From Methylobacter sp. S3L5C (GTDB lineage: Bacteria > Pseudomonadota > Gammaproteobacteria > Methylococcales > Methylomonadaceae), in assembly GCF_022788635.1 (NCBI RefSeq), contig NZ_CP076024.1, forward strand, positions 868,001-932,000: a DNA stretch of 64,000 nt. The letters are read 5' to 3'. Made by a program: the position numbers and the translations under genes. The stretch's first letter is position 1; each line of letters starts with the position of its first letter. This document shows positions 45,947 through 55,900 of the stretch, one piece after another. The notes under the pieces were generated by a model. The model searched no databases. It saw nothing but the letters and a program-made list of their open reading frames with translations, and had not been told where the DNA came from.

Positions 45947-46633
45947 TCAATCGCAACGAAACAACTCAAACCAAAGATAGACAAGTAAACGCTTACCCGT
46001 TGGCCAAATCTTGAAATGCGTTTCACCATAGCCACGAGATATTTCTTGTGTTGGAAATTCGATTCGTGGAATATTCAATTTGTAAGCGCGTACAACCATC
46101 TCAATGTCAATCGACAAGCCAACATCAAGAACTTTCATTTGCGTAAACGCAGATCGCTTCCAACCCTTAAAGCCATGCAGTACATCGCGTACCCAAGGCC
46201 CTTGGCGATTCCAAGCTAGCGCAGCAACTGCAGCTAACCCAAGTACAGCCCACTTACGCGGACGCCAAAAATGTTCATCTTCTTCATTAACAGATCCTGC
46301 AATCTGTCTGCTAGCAACGACTAGCTCGTTACCTTGCTCAAAAAGTGGCCTAAATTTACGCAAATCATCTGCTGGCAATGTTCCTTTGGCAAAAAAAACA
46401 ACCACCGCATCACCAGTAGCCATGTCATTCGCATAAACATAAGCGGCATTTAAACCACGTTTAGGCTGACGATAAACCGAAATTCCTTGGCTTTTAAGAT
46501 ACTGAACCGTACCATCAGTGCTACCACCATCGACAGCAAATACTTCATCAAACTCATCAATCGGTAACTTTGGCACATCTTCTAGGCAGCCTTGTAGTTC
46601 ATTCCATACGATCAAACATAACGAAATTTTCAT
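45947..46633 (-). CDS. Family 2 glycosyltransferase
   Basis: 228 residues. The GT-A fold has ISLCLIVWNELQGCLEDVPK, then FAVDGGSTDGTVQYL and a short AKGTLPADDL segment in the usual metal-binding region (no canonical DxD, so metal coordination is uncertain). LSIDIEMVVRAYK is the acceptor-side acidic block. It resembles dolichyl-phosphate-mannose/DPM-type small GT2s without C-terminal membrane helices. It is flanked within 13 bases by the flavoprotein and the flippase-like gene, indicating one operon. Confidence 0.82.
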   Translation of the reverse strand: MKISLCLIVWNELQGCLEDVPKLPIDEFDEVFAVDGGSTDGTVQYLKSQGISVYRQPKRGLNAAYVYANDMATGDAVVVFFAKGTLPADDLRKFRPLFEQGNELVVASRQIAGSVNEEDEHFWRPRKWAVLGLAAVAALAWNRQGPWVRDVLHGFKGWKRSAFTQMKVLDVGLSIDIEMVVRAYKLNIPRIEFPTQEISRGYGETHFKIWPTGKRLLVYLWFELFRCD

Positions 46634-46645
46634 ATTACTTCCTTG

Positions 46646-47848
46646 TTAGTTAGTTAATTCACTCGCCATTTGTAATGATTCAGCTACTGCAATATCTGAA
46701 TTCATGTGCTCCCATCTACCCCATCGTCCAAGACCAATAATGCCATTTTCTCGCGCCCAAGCCAATATTCTCTCAACTTTTTCCGGCTTACCAAGCGTAT
46801 TAATAGGGTAAGCAAATTCATTATGAAAACGCACACCATCAGTCGGTAATGATCGAGTAGCATTGGCTTCAGTCCAGTAACCTTTTGCCCCTGGGGAAAA
46901 ATTTGAGCGCAGTAATAATCTGTGATGTGCGATTGACTCATCGGGCTCATAGGTCCAATGCGATTTACTGTCCAACGTTTCCGAATAATAATCAACGTCG
47001 ATTGGTGCATTTTTAAGGCTTGTAATTGCCGTCAAAATATCTTTTGGCAAAGCACAATAGCCAGACCATAACGTCCAGGGAATAGTTGAAATAATCGTGT
47101 CTGCCTGCCAGCTCCCATTGACTGCGCGTTTTACCAAATCAATATTCTCGACGGTGCAGTTTGTAATTAGCGAATCACCTAGCGCTTCGCCCATACGTCG
47201 CCATACTTCGCCATAACCGAATTCCTTCGGATAAAGAAAAGTACCGTGCGCAGGTAATGCGCCCATAGGCCGACCTTCCAAACAACTCAACAAGGTTTCC
47301 CGAAACGAGACATTGGGCAGCTTGTACAACCAATAAGTGCCAAGTTCATCTGGATCCATAGACCAGATTTTGCGATTATAAGGCAACATGTATTCCTGAG
47401 CGATAAGATCACCCAGCTTCCATTTAATCCATGCGGCAAATGATTCAGGCATTGCTTCACCGCGTACACAACCAGCCTGCGCAATTGATTCAAGATAATC
47501 TGCCTGTACTTCACTCGGAAACTGCCAAAGATTGGCCTCAAGTGGATGATCGACTTCCATGCCCCGAATACGGATCTTGGACACACGGTCATGAAGATTC
47601 CATTCTTCTCGCGGCATAAAGCGAAAGAGAAAATCGAGCACTTCCTTGCGCTTCACATCCAGAAAATGACCGCCACCGATATCCAGTGGCGCACCATTGA
47701 CTATTTCGGAACGACAAAGTCCTCCGGCAAGACTTTGTTGTTCTATAACAAGAATATCATCCAAGGTGTAGCCCGCATCAAGCAGTGCATGTGCTAATGT
47801 CAAGCCGCTTGGGCCAGCACCAAGCACTACAAATTTATATTTTTTCAT
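46646..47848 (-). CDS. FAD-dependent UDP-galactopyranose mutase-like amine oxidase fold protein
   Basis: 400 residues. The dinucleotide motif is FVVLGAGPSGLTLAHALLDAG, followed by IEQQSLAGGLCRS and DIGGGHFLDV. Later blocks are YNRKIWSMDPDELGTYWLY and FLYPKEFGYGEVWRRMGEAL. This combination is found in UDP-galactopyranose mutase and related protoporphyrinogen-oxidase-like proteins of polysaccharide clusters. It could be a sugar mutase making a furanose donor, but the UGM active-site Arg/Tyr set cannot be confirmed by eye. Treat the reaction as open. Confidence 0.75.
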   Translation of the reverse strand: MKKYKFVVLGAGPSGLTLAHALLDAGYTLDDILVIEQQSLAGGLCRSEIVNGAPLDIGGGHFLDVKRKEVLDFLFRFMPREEWNLHDRVSKIRIRGMEVDHPLEANLWQFPSEVQADYLESIAQAGCVRGEAMPESFAAWIKWKLGDLIAQEYMLPYNRKIWSMDPDELGTYWLYKLPNVSFRETLLSCLEGRPMGALPAHGTFLYPKEFGYGEVWRRMGEALGDSLITNCTVENIDLVKRAVNGSWQADTIISTIPWTLWSGYCALPKDILTAITSLKNAPIDVDYYSETLDSKSHWTYEPDESIAHHRLLLRSNFSPGAKGYWTEANATRSLPTDGVRFHNEFAYPINTLGKPEKVERILAWARENGIIGLGRWGRWEHMNSDIAVAESLQMASELTN

Positions 47849-47912
47849 TATGTTTAGAGGAAAAGATTTTTGAATCTGTAAAAAAGTAATAAGGCATTTT
47901 ATTGTTTTAAAA

Positions 47913-49904
47913 TCATGGGTTTTTAATAGCAGTTTCCGAGGCTTTTACAATAGTTGACCTCCGCCATAAAAATCCATTGCTCCATTGAATATTTTGAAGG
48001 TCATCGGTAAGTTTACCTGATATATTCCAACTCGGCACATACACGATACCATTTTGAAGTTTTGCCAATGCTTGGCTACCTGTTTCGGTTGTTAACACAA
48101 GACTTTCAGTATCACTGCCTGCTATATTTGCCTGGCCTTCTCCAGCCTTCCAATTATCAACCAGATCAGAAGCCGATTTAATTTGAACATACATTTTGGA
48201 TAGATTGATAAATAGTGTAAACCGGCTTCCATCCGGTTGTGCGACATCCAAATCCACAGCCTTATATTTTGGGTCTTTTTTAAGCTGTGCGACTATCCCA
48301 GAATCAAGGCGCGAAGAAAATGGAGGCCAATTATCGCCACTTTTGTAAATTATTCCTGACGGGGATTTGTTTTTAATAAATTTAAGCGCGTCATCAACTG
48401 ACATCGATGTGTTTGAATAGTATGGCAACACCATATAAGTCAAATAAAAACCACCCTTCAAGCCTTCGTAGTCCAAAAGTCTGAGATGGTAATAGCGATT
48501 TCCCCCCAGAAAAATAACTGTCTTGCTTGCTTGAGCAGCATCAAGCTTTTTGGCAATTTCACTAACTATCTTATCAGTATTCCAATTCCTAGAATCTGGT
48601 CTTGCCTCCGCGTCCAAAGCCAAAACAGGATTTATTTTAAAAACAGATCGGAATTGATTTGCTAAATTCTCGCTTAATAAACTGTTGCTATATAAATAGC
48701 CTGATAAGGGAAGCATATAAGCCAGCGCTACCAAAATAACGGCCAATTTACTCCTAGGAAATCGAGATACCATAATTCCTGCAAACACAAAGACTGGCAC
48801 TAGACTTGGATAGAGATAACGGGGGTCTTTAATCTCGCCAAATGTAGCAAGTATAAAGGGAATAATGAGCCATAAAAATAATACTTTTATTAAAGTTTGC
48901 GTATGAATATTGACATCGACTTTCTCAACATTTTTACGAGGCTGTATAAATCTCAAAATCAACATAACCACCGCGAAAAAGCTCGCAATGAGCATTGCTG
49001 GGAGTGTAAAGACATTACGCAAATATTCCAGCACAACATGGATATCAAAAGCGTTTCCAAACCCATATAGCTGAGCCATACCGTGAGATGACAATAAAAT
49101 TGTCATCTCAAAAATCTGCCTCAAATTATAAAAATAATATAATCCAGCCAGAATTGTAAAAAAGATTACAGGAATGAAAAGTACAAATGTACTCCAAACA
49201 GATAATTTTCGAATATTGCTGTAGACCAAAAAAATAAAGGCTGGCAAAACAAATGCAACAAAAGTAACTTTTGTTAATAGCCCTAAAAAAATAAATATCC
49301 CGCTTATTACAGACCATTTCCTTTCTCGTGTTCTGTACAACAACCACAGTGAATATATTGCAGCGCAAACAAAAGCAACAAAGGGAAGTTCAACCAGATA
49401 ATTATGTGAAAGCATTGTGGTTAATGGGTGAAGCCCAAATAACACAAATACAAAGAAACCTGCCTTATCACCTACTTGTGGACTTGCTAATTCCCGTGCA
49501 ATCCCAAACAATGCCCAAGCGAGAATAAACCAAGTGAAGTTGAGTGAAATGACTGCAGCATCCAAACTTGGACCAAAGAAATAAAATGCGGGTTGAACTA
49601 TGACTGGTAAAAGAGGAACTCTTCCCCGATCCAAATTGAAGATGGATATAAAAAAATCAAAGAAGCCATTTTGCATTAAAGTGTTGTGTAAAATAGTGGC
49701 CTGATAAAGATAGAGCCCCTGATCCCACGCTGGAGGGCTGATATCCAAACATGACCAACGTACTGACAAACCAAAAAAAATAAAAACAGCAAGAATCGTC
49801 GCAAGCCTCCATGCTGCTGACATAGAGCTTAAAAAGCGATTACTTGTGATCAAAAATTCAGTTTGTGACAATATAATTCTCCAAAAAACATTTAATACTT
49901 GCAT
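47913..49904 (-). CDS. GT39-like GT-C membrane glycosyltransferase
   Basis: 663 residues from ATG 49904 (the open frame starts one codon earlier at a TTG; an internal Met at residue 28 is also possible). About 11-12 membrane helices are seen. The first periplasmic loop has DISPPAWDQGLYLYQATIL, with Asp in the GT-C catalytic position, and later GEIKDPRYLYPSLVPVF. The C-terminal ~240 residues are periplasmic. It probably transfers a sugar from a polyprenyl carrier. Donor and acceptor are unknown. Confidence 0.78.
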   Translation of the reverse strand: MQVLNVFWRIILSQTEFLITSNRFLSSMSAAWRLATILAVFIFFGLSVRWSCLDISPPAWDQGLYLYQATILHNTLMQNGFFDFFISIFNLDRGRVPLLPVIVQPAFYFFGPSLDAAVISLNFTWFILAWALFGIARELASPQVGDKAGFFVFVLFGLHPLTTMLSHNYLVELPFVAFVCAAIYSLWLLYRTRERKWSVISGIFIFLGLLTKVTFVAFVLPAFIFLVYSNIRKLSVWSTFVLFIPVIFFTILAGLYYFYNLRQIFEMTILLSSHGMAQLYGFGNAFDIHVVLEYLRNVFTLPAMLIASFFAVVMLILRFIQPRKNVEKVDVNIHTQTLIKVLFLWLIIPFILATFGEIKDPRYLYPSLVPVFVFAGIMVSRFPRSKLAVILVALAYMLPLSGYLYSNSLLSENLANQFRSVFKINPVLALDAEARPDSRNWNTDKIVSEIAKKLDAAQASKTVIFLGGNRYYHLRLLDYEGLKGGFYLTYMVLPYYSNTSMSVDDALKFIKNKSPSGIIYKSGDNWPPFSSRLDSGIVAQLKKDPKYKAVDLDVAQPDGSRFTLFINLSKMYVQIKSASDLVDNWKAGEGQANIAGSDTESLVLTTETGSQALAKLQNGIVYVPSWNISGKLTDDLQNIQWSNGFLWRRSTIVKASETAIKNP

Positions 49905-49951
49905 CAATAAAAATAAACAATGTACTTTGCGAATTTTTTATAAGATGGTAC

Positions 49952-50116
49952 TTAAAGCCTTCGAATGCGATGGCATTGGATTACAGGAACATCCTTTGTT
50001 CCAAAAGAAAGTTCCCGCCTAAACTCAAATACCTTCGCGGCATTCATTGTCAGGACAATAGAGAAAGGTCTATCGCCATTTATCCCTCCAGGGTCATTTA
50101 TCTTTAAGATAAACAT
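49952..50116 (-). CDS. Uncharacterised 54-residue open frame
   Basis: ATG 50116 to TAA 49952, between two GT-C genes. It encodes MFILKINDPGGINGDRPFSI and continues to VPVIQCHRIRRL. The composition looks protein-like, with a basic C-terminus. No family is recognised. It may be a small gene or the 3' remnant of a larger one; a plus-strand frame over the same bases is also open and less protein-like. Confidence 0.3.
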   Translation of the reverse strand: MFILKINDPGGINGDRPFSIVLTMNAAKVFEFRRELSFGTKDVPVIQCHRIRRL

Positions 50117-50138
50117 CTTCAATCTTAATCAACAAACT

Positions 50139-52040
50139 CTAATTTGACTTTTTAAAAAGACCGTTCAAAAAAGCTGGCGCAAGCGCTCCCATACAAGCAA
50201 AAGTAGGAATAATCGGCATTATGTAGCGTGCTTGTATAGCGCTAAAAGAACTGGCATCAATAATGCCAAACAATGCAATGCGCGTAATAATAGCGGTCGC
50301 TAGGACTACAAAAATACCCCCCCCCCCAGCGAGGTGTTCTCTATGAACGACTAACGAAAAAATGCCCCCTATAATCAAGAGACAGATTACATATCCTATC
50401 CATTCGTAAACTGTACAAAGTTTCAACAACCATTGATCCGCTCTATGTATTTTCGGATGTACATCCAACTTATCGATACCGATCTCCGCTTTTACATCAC
50501 CCTTAAAGGTCGACACAGCTCCTGCTTTTAATTGGCTTAAGGCAATGCTTCCTTTTTTGCCATCTAGCGTTAAGTAATGTAGAGTTGTTGTGGGTGTGAT
50601 ACTGATGGATGAAACAGTAAATGCATACGCACCGGGAACATCTGCACGCTGCTGTCCAGACAAACTCGACCATGGCGGTATCTCGTTTTCCGCACCCAGG
50701 CCGATTAATGTACCTGTCGGCAAGATTGTCCAGCCAGTTACGACTGTGTGGGGCGGTGCGGTTCGTCGCCCTGTAATTGTTACATAGTTATCAAACTGGC
50801 TGACCGATGCGTTCTCTTTGGGCGATTCAAGATATTGAAATTTTGGTTCTACTAAAAGTTGTAATACGTTAAAAACAGATTTCGGTACATCCGGCATCCA
50901 TTTATCCACATCGGGATCAAGAAAAGAAGAAAGGGTAAATCCTCGCTTCTTCAACCGGCCGGTTGCAAATGCATTTTCGAGTTCATTTGCTGCTGCTGCG
51001 TACTTGCTATCTGCAAATCTGGCATCCTGGTGCCATCCTGCTTGTGCTGCAACATCGCGTAGCGCCCAGAGAAACCATCCGTTACCAATCGCTCCTGCAA
51101 TGCCCGTATTCTGACTTGATATAGCAATCCACATTTTACCAATACCAGTTTCCATGAAAGGTTGAAGCTCACGGAAGGTAGGGCTTTCTTTATAGGCCAT
51201 AGTAAGCGCCTCTTTAGTGACCGTAAAGTGCTTCGGTGTTCGTCCGACATCAATGCCATTGAGTGCGGCAATCGCTTGTTGATATCCTGGTGCCGCCAGC
51301 TCATAACGGGCAAATACACCCCATTTCAGATAATTACCACCGGCTACTATTACACCTAAAAAAATTATTGATAGTAATGGCGCAATCAACAGCGGTATCG
51401 CTAATTGTTGCTTACCCCAACTACACCACCAACGCTGACGGTCTAACCAAGACCAACAGGCAATCACTAATAGTGGCATGGCCAATACGATTCCTTCTTT
51501 GCGAGTATGGAAAGCAATTGCGAATCCCACTATATAAACGACAAGAGCAATTCTACGTCGGTATGTGAATCCTTGCTCGCGGCAGTTCCATAACTCGATA
51601 CCTGCACCGATGATGGCAGCAAAAACTACAGTTAGAAATGTTTCGGCAAGCGCCCTGTCAAAAAAACTGATTGTGTAGGGATGAAAGGCCAAAAAGGCAA
51701 AAAGCAGAGCTGCCAACCAGGCCATCCGAGCGAAGCGAAGAAAGGCAAAGGCAAGATAACCGATAGCAAGCAGCCAAGCCAAATCAATTCCTAATCTGGC
51801 TGAAATGCCGAACAATTGTAAACAGTATAACCATGCTGAATAAATCGGCAGGTGAATAAAAGTCATCTGATTGTAAGAATCACCACCCCAAATTTTATTA
51901 AAGGCTGTTTGAATATACCAATATTCGTCATGTGGCGAATTTAACGCCAGAATGTCACGGTCTCCGGTAAGAATTAGCCTGAAAATGGCTGTCATTACAA
52001 TAAATATCCATAACAAGCGCTCGTTTCCCATTTTGATCAT
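50139..52040 (-). CDS. GT-C-like membrane glycosyltransferase with G11 tract
   Basis: 633 residues. About ten N-terminal membrane helices, with SPHDEYWYIQTAFNKIWGG in the first loop, where the Asp-Glu pair is like GT-C enzymes. A large periplasmic beta-rich domain (about 380-545) precedes two or three final helices. ATG 52040 overlaps the epimerase stop as ATGA. Residues 572-575 (GGGG) are encoded by eleven consecutive G. Loss of one G gives a TAG four codons later, and gain of one gives a TGA about 20 codons later. Both lose the final helices, so expression of the full product may switch. Confidence 0.8.
   Translation of the reverse strand: MIKMGNERLLWIFIVMTAIFRLILTGDRDILALNSPHDEYWYIQTAFNKIWGGDSYNQMTFIHLPIYSAWLYCLQLFGISARLGIDLAWLLAIGYLAFAFLRFARMAWLAALLFAFLAFHPYTISFFDRALAETFLTVVFAAIIGAGIELWNCREQGFTYRRRIALVVYIVGFAIAFHTRKEGIVLAMPLLVIACWSWLDRQRWWCSWGKQQLAIPLLIAPLLSIIFLGVIVAGGNYLKWGVFARYELAAPGYQQAIAALNGIDVGRTPKHFTVTKEALTMAYKESPTFRELQPFMETGIGKMWIAISSQNTGIAGAIGNGWFLWALRDVAAQAGWHQDARFADSKYAAAANELENAFATGRLKKRGFTLSSFLDPDVDKWMPDVPKSVFNVLQLLVEPKFQYLESPKENASVSQFDNYVTITGRRTAPPHTVVTGWTILPTGTLIGLGAENEIPPWSSLSGQQRADVPGAYAFTVSSISITPTTTLHYLTLDGKKGSIALSQLKAGAVSTFKGDVKAEIGIDKLDVHPKIHRADQWLLKLCTVYEWIGYVICLLIIGGIFSLVVHREHLAGGGGIFVVLATAIITRIALFGIIDASSFSAIQARYIMPIIPTFACMGALAPAFLNGLFKKSN
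50317..50327 (-). repeat. Homopolymer G11 tract (C11 on plus strand)
   Basis: Eleven C on the plus strand inside the 3' part of the GT-C gene; the longest G/C homopolymer I found in the window. Tracts of this length are prone to slipped-strand mispairing. Confidence 0.95.
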
Positions 52041-52969
52041 TTATTTAATACCTTACGCATCCATGCGGCAGTTTTAACAATCCCATCTTCAATCCTTACC
52101 TTAGGTTCCCATCCCAGTTCCTGTCGTGCCAAAGAATTATCCAGAACGCTTATTGGGACGTCAAACGGTCGTCCAGGCTGGTAATGCCTAATCACTTCGC
52201 GCCCGAGAACCTTCTCCAGCAGGACGATCATGTCATTCAGACTGGTGCCGACGCCTGAGCTGATATTGAAGACGGAATTTGTTCCTTCGTAATTTACGGC
52301 GAGAGCAAATGCCTCGGCGACATCGCTAACATAGAGATAGTCACGGGTAACACTGCCATCACCCCAGATTTCAATTGGTTGGTTTTGGATTGCTTTGCTC
52401 AAGAACACGCCCACTGCGCCTTGAGCAGTCTCGACACGCTGGCGCTCGCCAAAGGGATTGGCAACCCGAAGAATATTGGCATTAATGCCATGCAGTTCTT
52501 GATACATTAGCAAGTATTTCTCAATGGCCAGCTTTGTTATGCCATAGGATACTCGTGGCTCCGTTGGATGTTTTTCGTCTATGGGTAGATACACGGGATT
52601 GCCATAAACAGTACCCCCAGATGAAATAAAGACAATCTTGCGAACCTGTTTAGCAACCATCGCATTGAGCAACTGCAAGGTGGCGACAAGATTGCTCTGC
52701 ACATCATAAATCGGGTCATCATTAGAGTTCTTGGGCAACGTTGTCGAGACCAGATGCAAGATGACATCAACGTCGTCTATTGCGCTACTTACATCATGGA
52801 CGCTCATCAAATCGCCCGTCAGCCACTCAACTCTTTCGCCATCCAAAAACTGCCGATAGGGTTCTACGCGGGGACGTTCAAAAATGCGCAATTGATGACC
52901 ATCTTTAAGCAATCGATCTGCGATGGTTGAGCCGATAAAGCCACCACCGCCAAAAATAGTAATTTTCAT
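52037..52969 (-). CDS. NAD-dependent nucleotide-sugar epimerase (GalE-like SDR)
   Basis: 310 residues. ITIFGGGGFIGSTIADRLL is the NAD loop; FISSGGTVYG and YGITKLAIEKYLLMYQ (YxxxK) form the catalytic site; RVANPFGERQRVETAQGAVG and WGDGSVTRDYLYVSDVAEAF are extended-SDR blocks. It is closest in style to UDP-glucose 4-epimerase-like proteins. Overlaps of 4 bases on both sides place it between the giant glycosyltransferase and the GT-C gene. Specificity is unknown. Confidence 0.88.
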   Translation of the reverse strand: MKITIFGGGGFIGSTIADRLLKDGHQLRIFERPRVEPYRQFLDGERVEWLTGDLMSVHDVSSAIDDVDVILHLVSTTLPKNSNDDPIYDVQSNLVATLQLLNAMVAKQVRKIVFISSGGTVYGNPVYLPIDEKHPTEPRVSYGITKLAIEKYLLMYQELHGINANILRVANPFGERQRVETAQGAVGVFLSKAIQNQPIEIWGDGSVTRDYLYVSDVAEAFALAVNYEGTNSVFNISSGVGTSLNDMIVLLEKVLGREVIRHYQPGRPFDVPISVLDNSLARQELGWEPKVRIEDGIVKTAAWMRKVLNK

Positions 52970-55900
52970 CGGGTTAGCCCAATAACGTTTGTTGTAGCAT
53001 AATGCAAATTATTTAATGAAAGCGTCAAAGGAAACAGTCTTTCCAGCGCATGAAGTGACGTGCCATCGTAAGGCAAGGGTTCTTCAGGATAGTCGTCCCA
53101 ACCCAGGTTTAAATTCAGTAATGGAACCAAAGCTGAAGCCTTGGCCCAAAACATAGTGCCCACAGGAAAAATAAAATGTTCGGGTAATGTTTCAAGCCCC
53201 ATTCGTGCTGCTAATGGTTTAGCAAAGGCAAGATTAGTCCCCCAGCCTACTATATAAGGGTCATCAGGAAAAATCATCCCAATTGACACATCGTTATTCA
53301 TGTGTGTCAAGATGGTATCTGCCATTGGGCGCGATTCACTACCGAGCAAATTTTCCAACAAGAACTGACGCCATGTTTCACCCATCGAAGGATCCTTTAC
53401 ATCGACAGTTTTTTTTGTATGGATATGCCCGATAAAGTCATAGTTAGCTAATATCCCCTGACCGAAAGCCGTAAGCAACGGCCCTATATCCCGACCGCGA
53501 TTAGGGACAAGCTGTATATCAACAACTTTGCCTTTATAATTTATTAGCTCGCTAACAATCAACTGACGAGTGTTTTCATCGGTGATGCTAACAAACAAGT
53601 CAGGGCAAATCCGATTATATGCAAGTTGAGTAATTATTTCATCTAACAACTCAGGGTAGTAAATATGTAAATGCAATGCAATACGATGATTTTCCGGTAA
53701 ATTATCTACCATGACTTCCGGTGCGACAATCACCGGATAATTCCAAGATCCTTCTGGATGAGCCTCTCGTAAGTAGTCCGCAAATGGGTCTGTACCATGA
53801 GTTGCAAGTCCATGCTGCTCTTGGTAAATGCCGGGATGAAAGCCCGGGAAAGGTTTTCGGCGGTTAATCCCGCTTGCCCAGGCGCGAACATAAAGACGAA
53901 CTTCATCTTCAATCGAATGCACTTGCTGATGTTGAGGGCACGAGAAGTCTTGCCGAAACAGGCCGGCATCGAGAATGGTTTTTGTATCTACCTGCTCTTG
54001 CCGCGTACGATTGCAAATCCCTTGTGCCAAAACCTCAAGACGGGTAACGTATTTTTTCATATTAAAGTATGAAATCGAGGCTACACGGCATTGCTCTCCA
54101 ACGTCCTCACGTAAAAGCTGCGAAGCGGCCAAGGCCAGAATTTTTTGAGCCATATCAGATGAGTCAAGATATTGTGCAACACAATGATCTCGCAGACCAC
54201 TGTGAATAAGAAAATCCGCTATTCCGGTTGTCTTATCAAAACAAAGTACCGGCATCCCATAAGCCATTGCGTCAATCGCAACATTCGGCAATGGGTCTAG
54301 CCGCGACGAAAGCAGTAGCAGATCAGCTTCCTCATAAGCAGTTTCGATAGCGGTGGTTTCATTAATGAACAAAATATGTTCCTGAAGACCTGCACGGCGA
54401 ACCTGGTCTGCCAGATAAACAGAATACCCGATGTCATTTTCCGGATCATAGCCATTTCCGATCCAAATAAAACGACACCTAATTCCATCGGGCGCACGAA
54501 TAACACGGGTGGCACATTCGATAAACAGGTCAATACCTTTACGTAACTGCACAGACCCAGCTCCAAGCACAATCACTGTGTTCTCTGCAAGGCCCTTAGG
54601 ACGTATTAACCGGTGTATATGCTCACTCTCTATCTGGCGTTGCCCCTCACTGAATTCGGTCGGCAACAAACATCGGCCTTGGGGGAGAATATGAGCGGCC
54701 CGCTCGCTCAGATCAGGATACTCAGCGAACGCGTTTTCCATAGTTATATTCGCCGAGAAAACAACCTCGCCAGACCAAAAAATGGCGTCTCTGAACGCAT
54801 CCCGAGGGCGGGTGTAAGAAGCGAATTCATGAATCAAACTGATTGCAGGAACAAAGAATTTGCCCAGAGCTGGCAGCACTACGCGAGATTCTATGCTGTT
54901 AACCAAAGCGAATTTGAAATTAAAACTCGCACAGAGTTGGCCAACAATAGCATTTGCTAGGACTGGATTTCTCCTCAGGCAAAACGATTCAATCACTGCT
55001 GCCCCCGACAATTTAAAGGCATCGGAAAGTGAACCACCACCCAACAATAATGCAACAACGTTATGATGTTCTGCGAGAGCTTTAACGAGATTAAGACTTA
55101 GCACCGGTGCCCCAGTTCTGGATGCATCGTGGCTTACCACCAGTATCGTCTCGCGATCGGCTTTAAAATCATAAACGCCACAAAGATCCATCTCGGGTAG
55201 CATGTAAATGCGATCCTCATGATATCCATAAAGTAAATAATGAGTTGCTGGATCCATTCCAGCGGCAGCCACTTCTGGATATAACTTAAGATAAAGATCC
55301 CGATTGAAATTATCCGGAAGCTTGCCATACTCGCTACCAATATCCATCTCCGGCAGAGTGTAAGCACGACTCTCTCGACAGCCGTCCAGCAAATAGTGTA
55401 TTGCTGGATCAAACCCCGCCTCGGCTACGTCTGGATTAAGTTTGAGATAAGCATCCCGATCGAAGCTCTCTGGAAGCTTATCGAGGTTAATGGTTAATTT
55501 CCTATAAGCACGCTTCACTAGCAATACTAACTTCAGTCGACTGACTCGGCGTGAAATAAACCGTAATGGTTTCGTTATCTGCCAACTGGTTGAGCGCCGC
55601 AAAACAGCAATTTCATGAGCATGGATTGTTAAGGTTTGATTGAGATTGACGATCTGTGCATTTGCAGTTCGTAATAGCGCATCAAATTTTTCTGCCTGGA
55701 GCTTGTATGCATTTATCTGTTGTTCGCGTTCAATTAACTGAGACTGTAACTTGTTAGCTGCAACAGAATCGATGGCGTTGATTTCAGCCGTTTCATCAAG
55801 AAATATCTGCAGGTCATCAGCGGTATATTGGCGTAATTTAGGTACAGCATCTATATCTTGGATTTTTGAGAAGTCAGTAGCGTTGATAAGCGATTTGTCA

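Noticed and set aside
49965-50147. 60-codon plus-strand frame
   Set aside because: It covers the same bases as the more protein-like minus-strand frame and runs against all surrounding genes.
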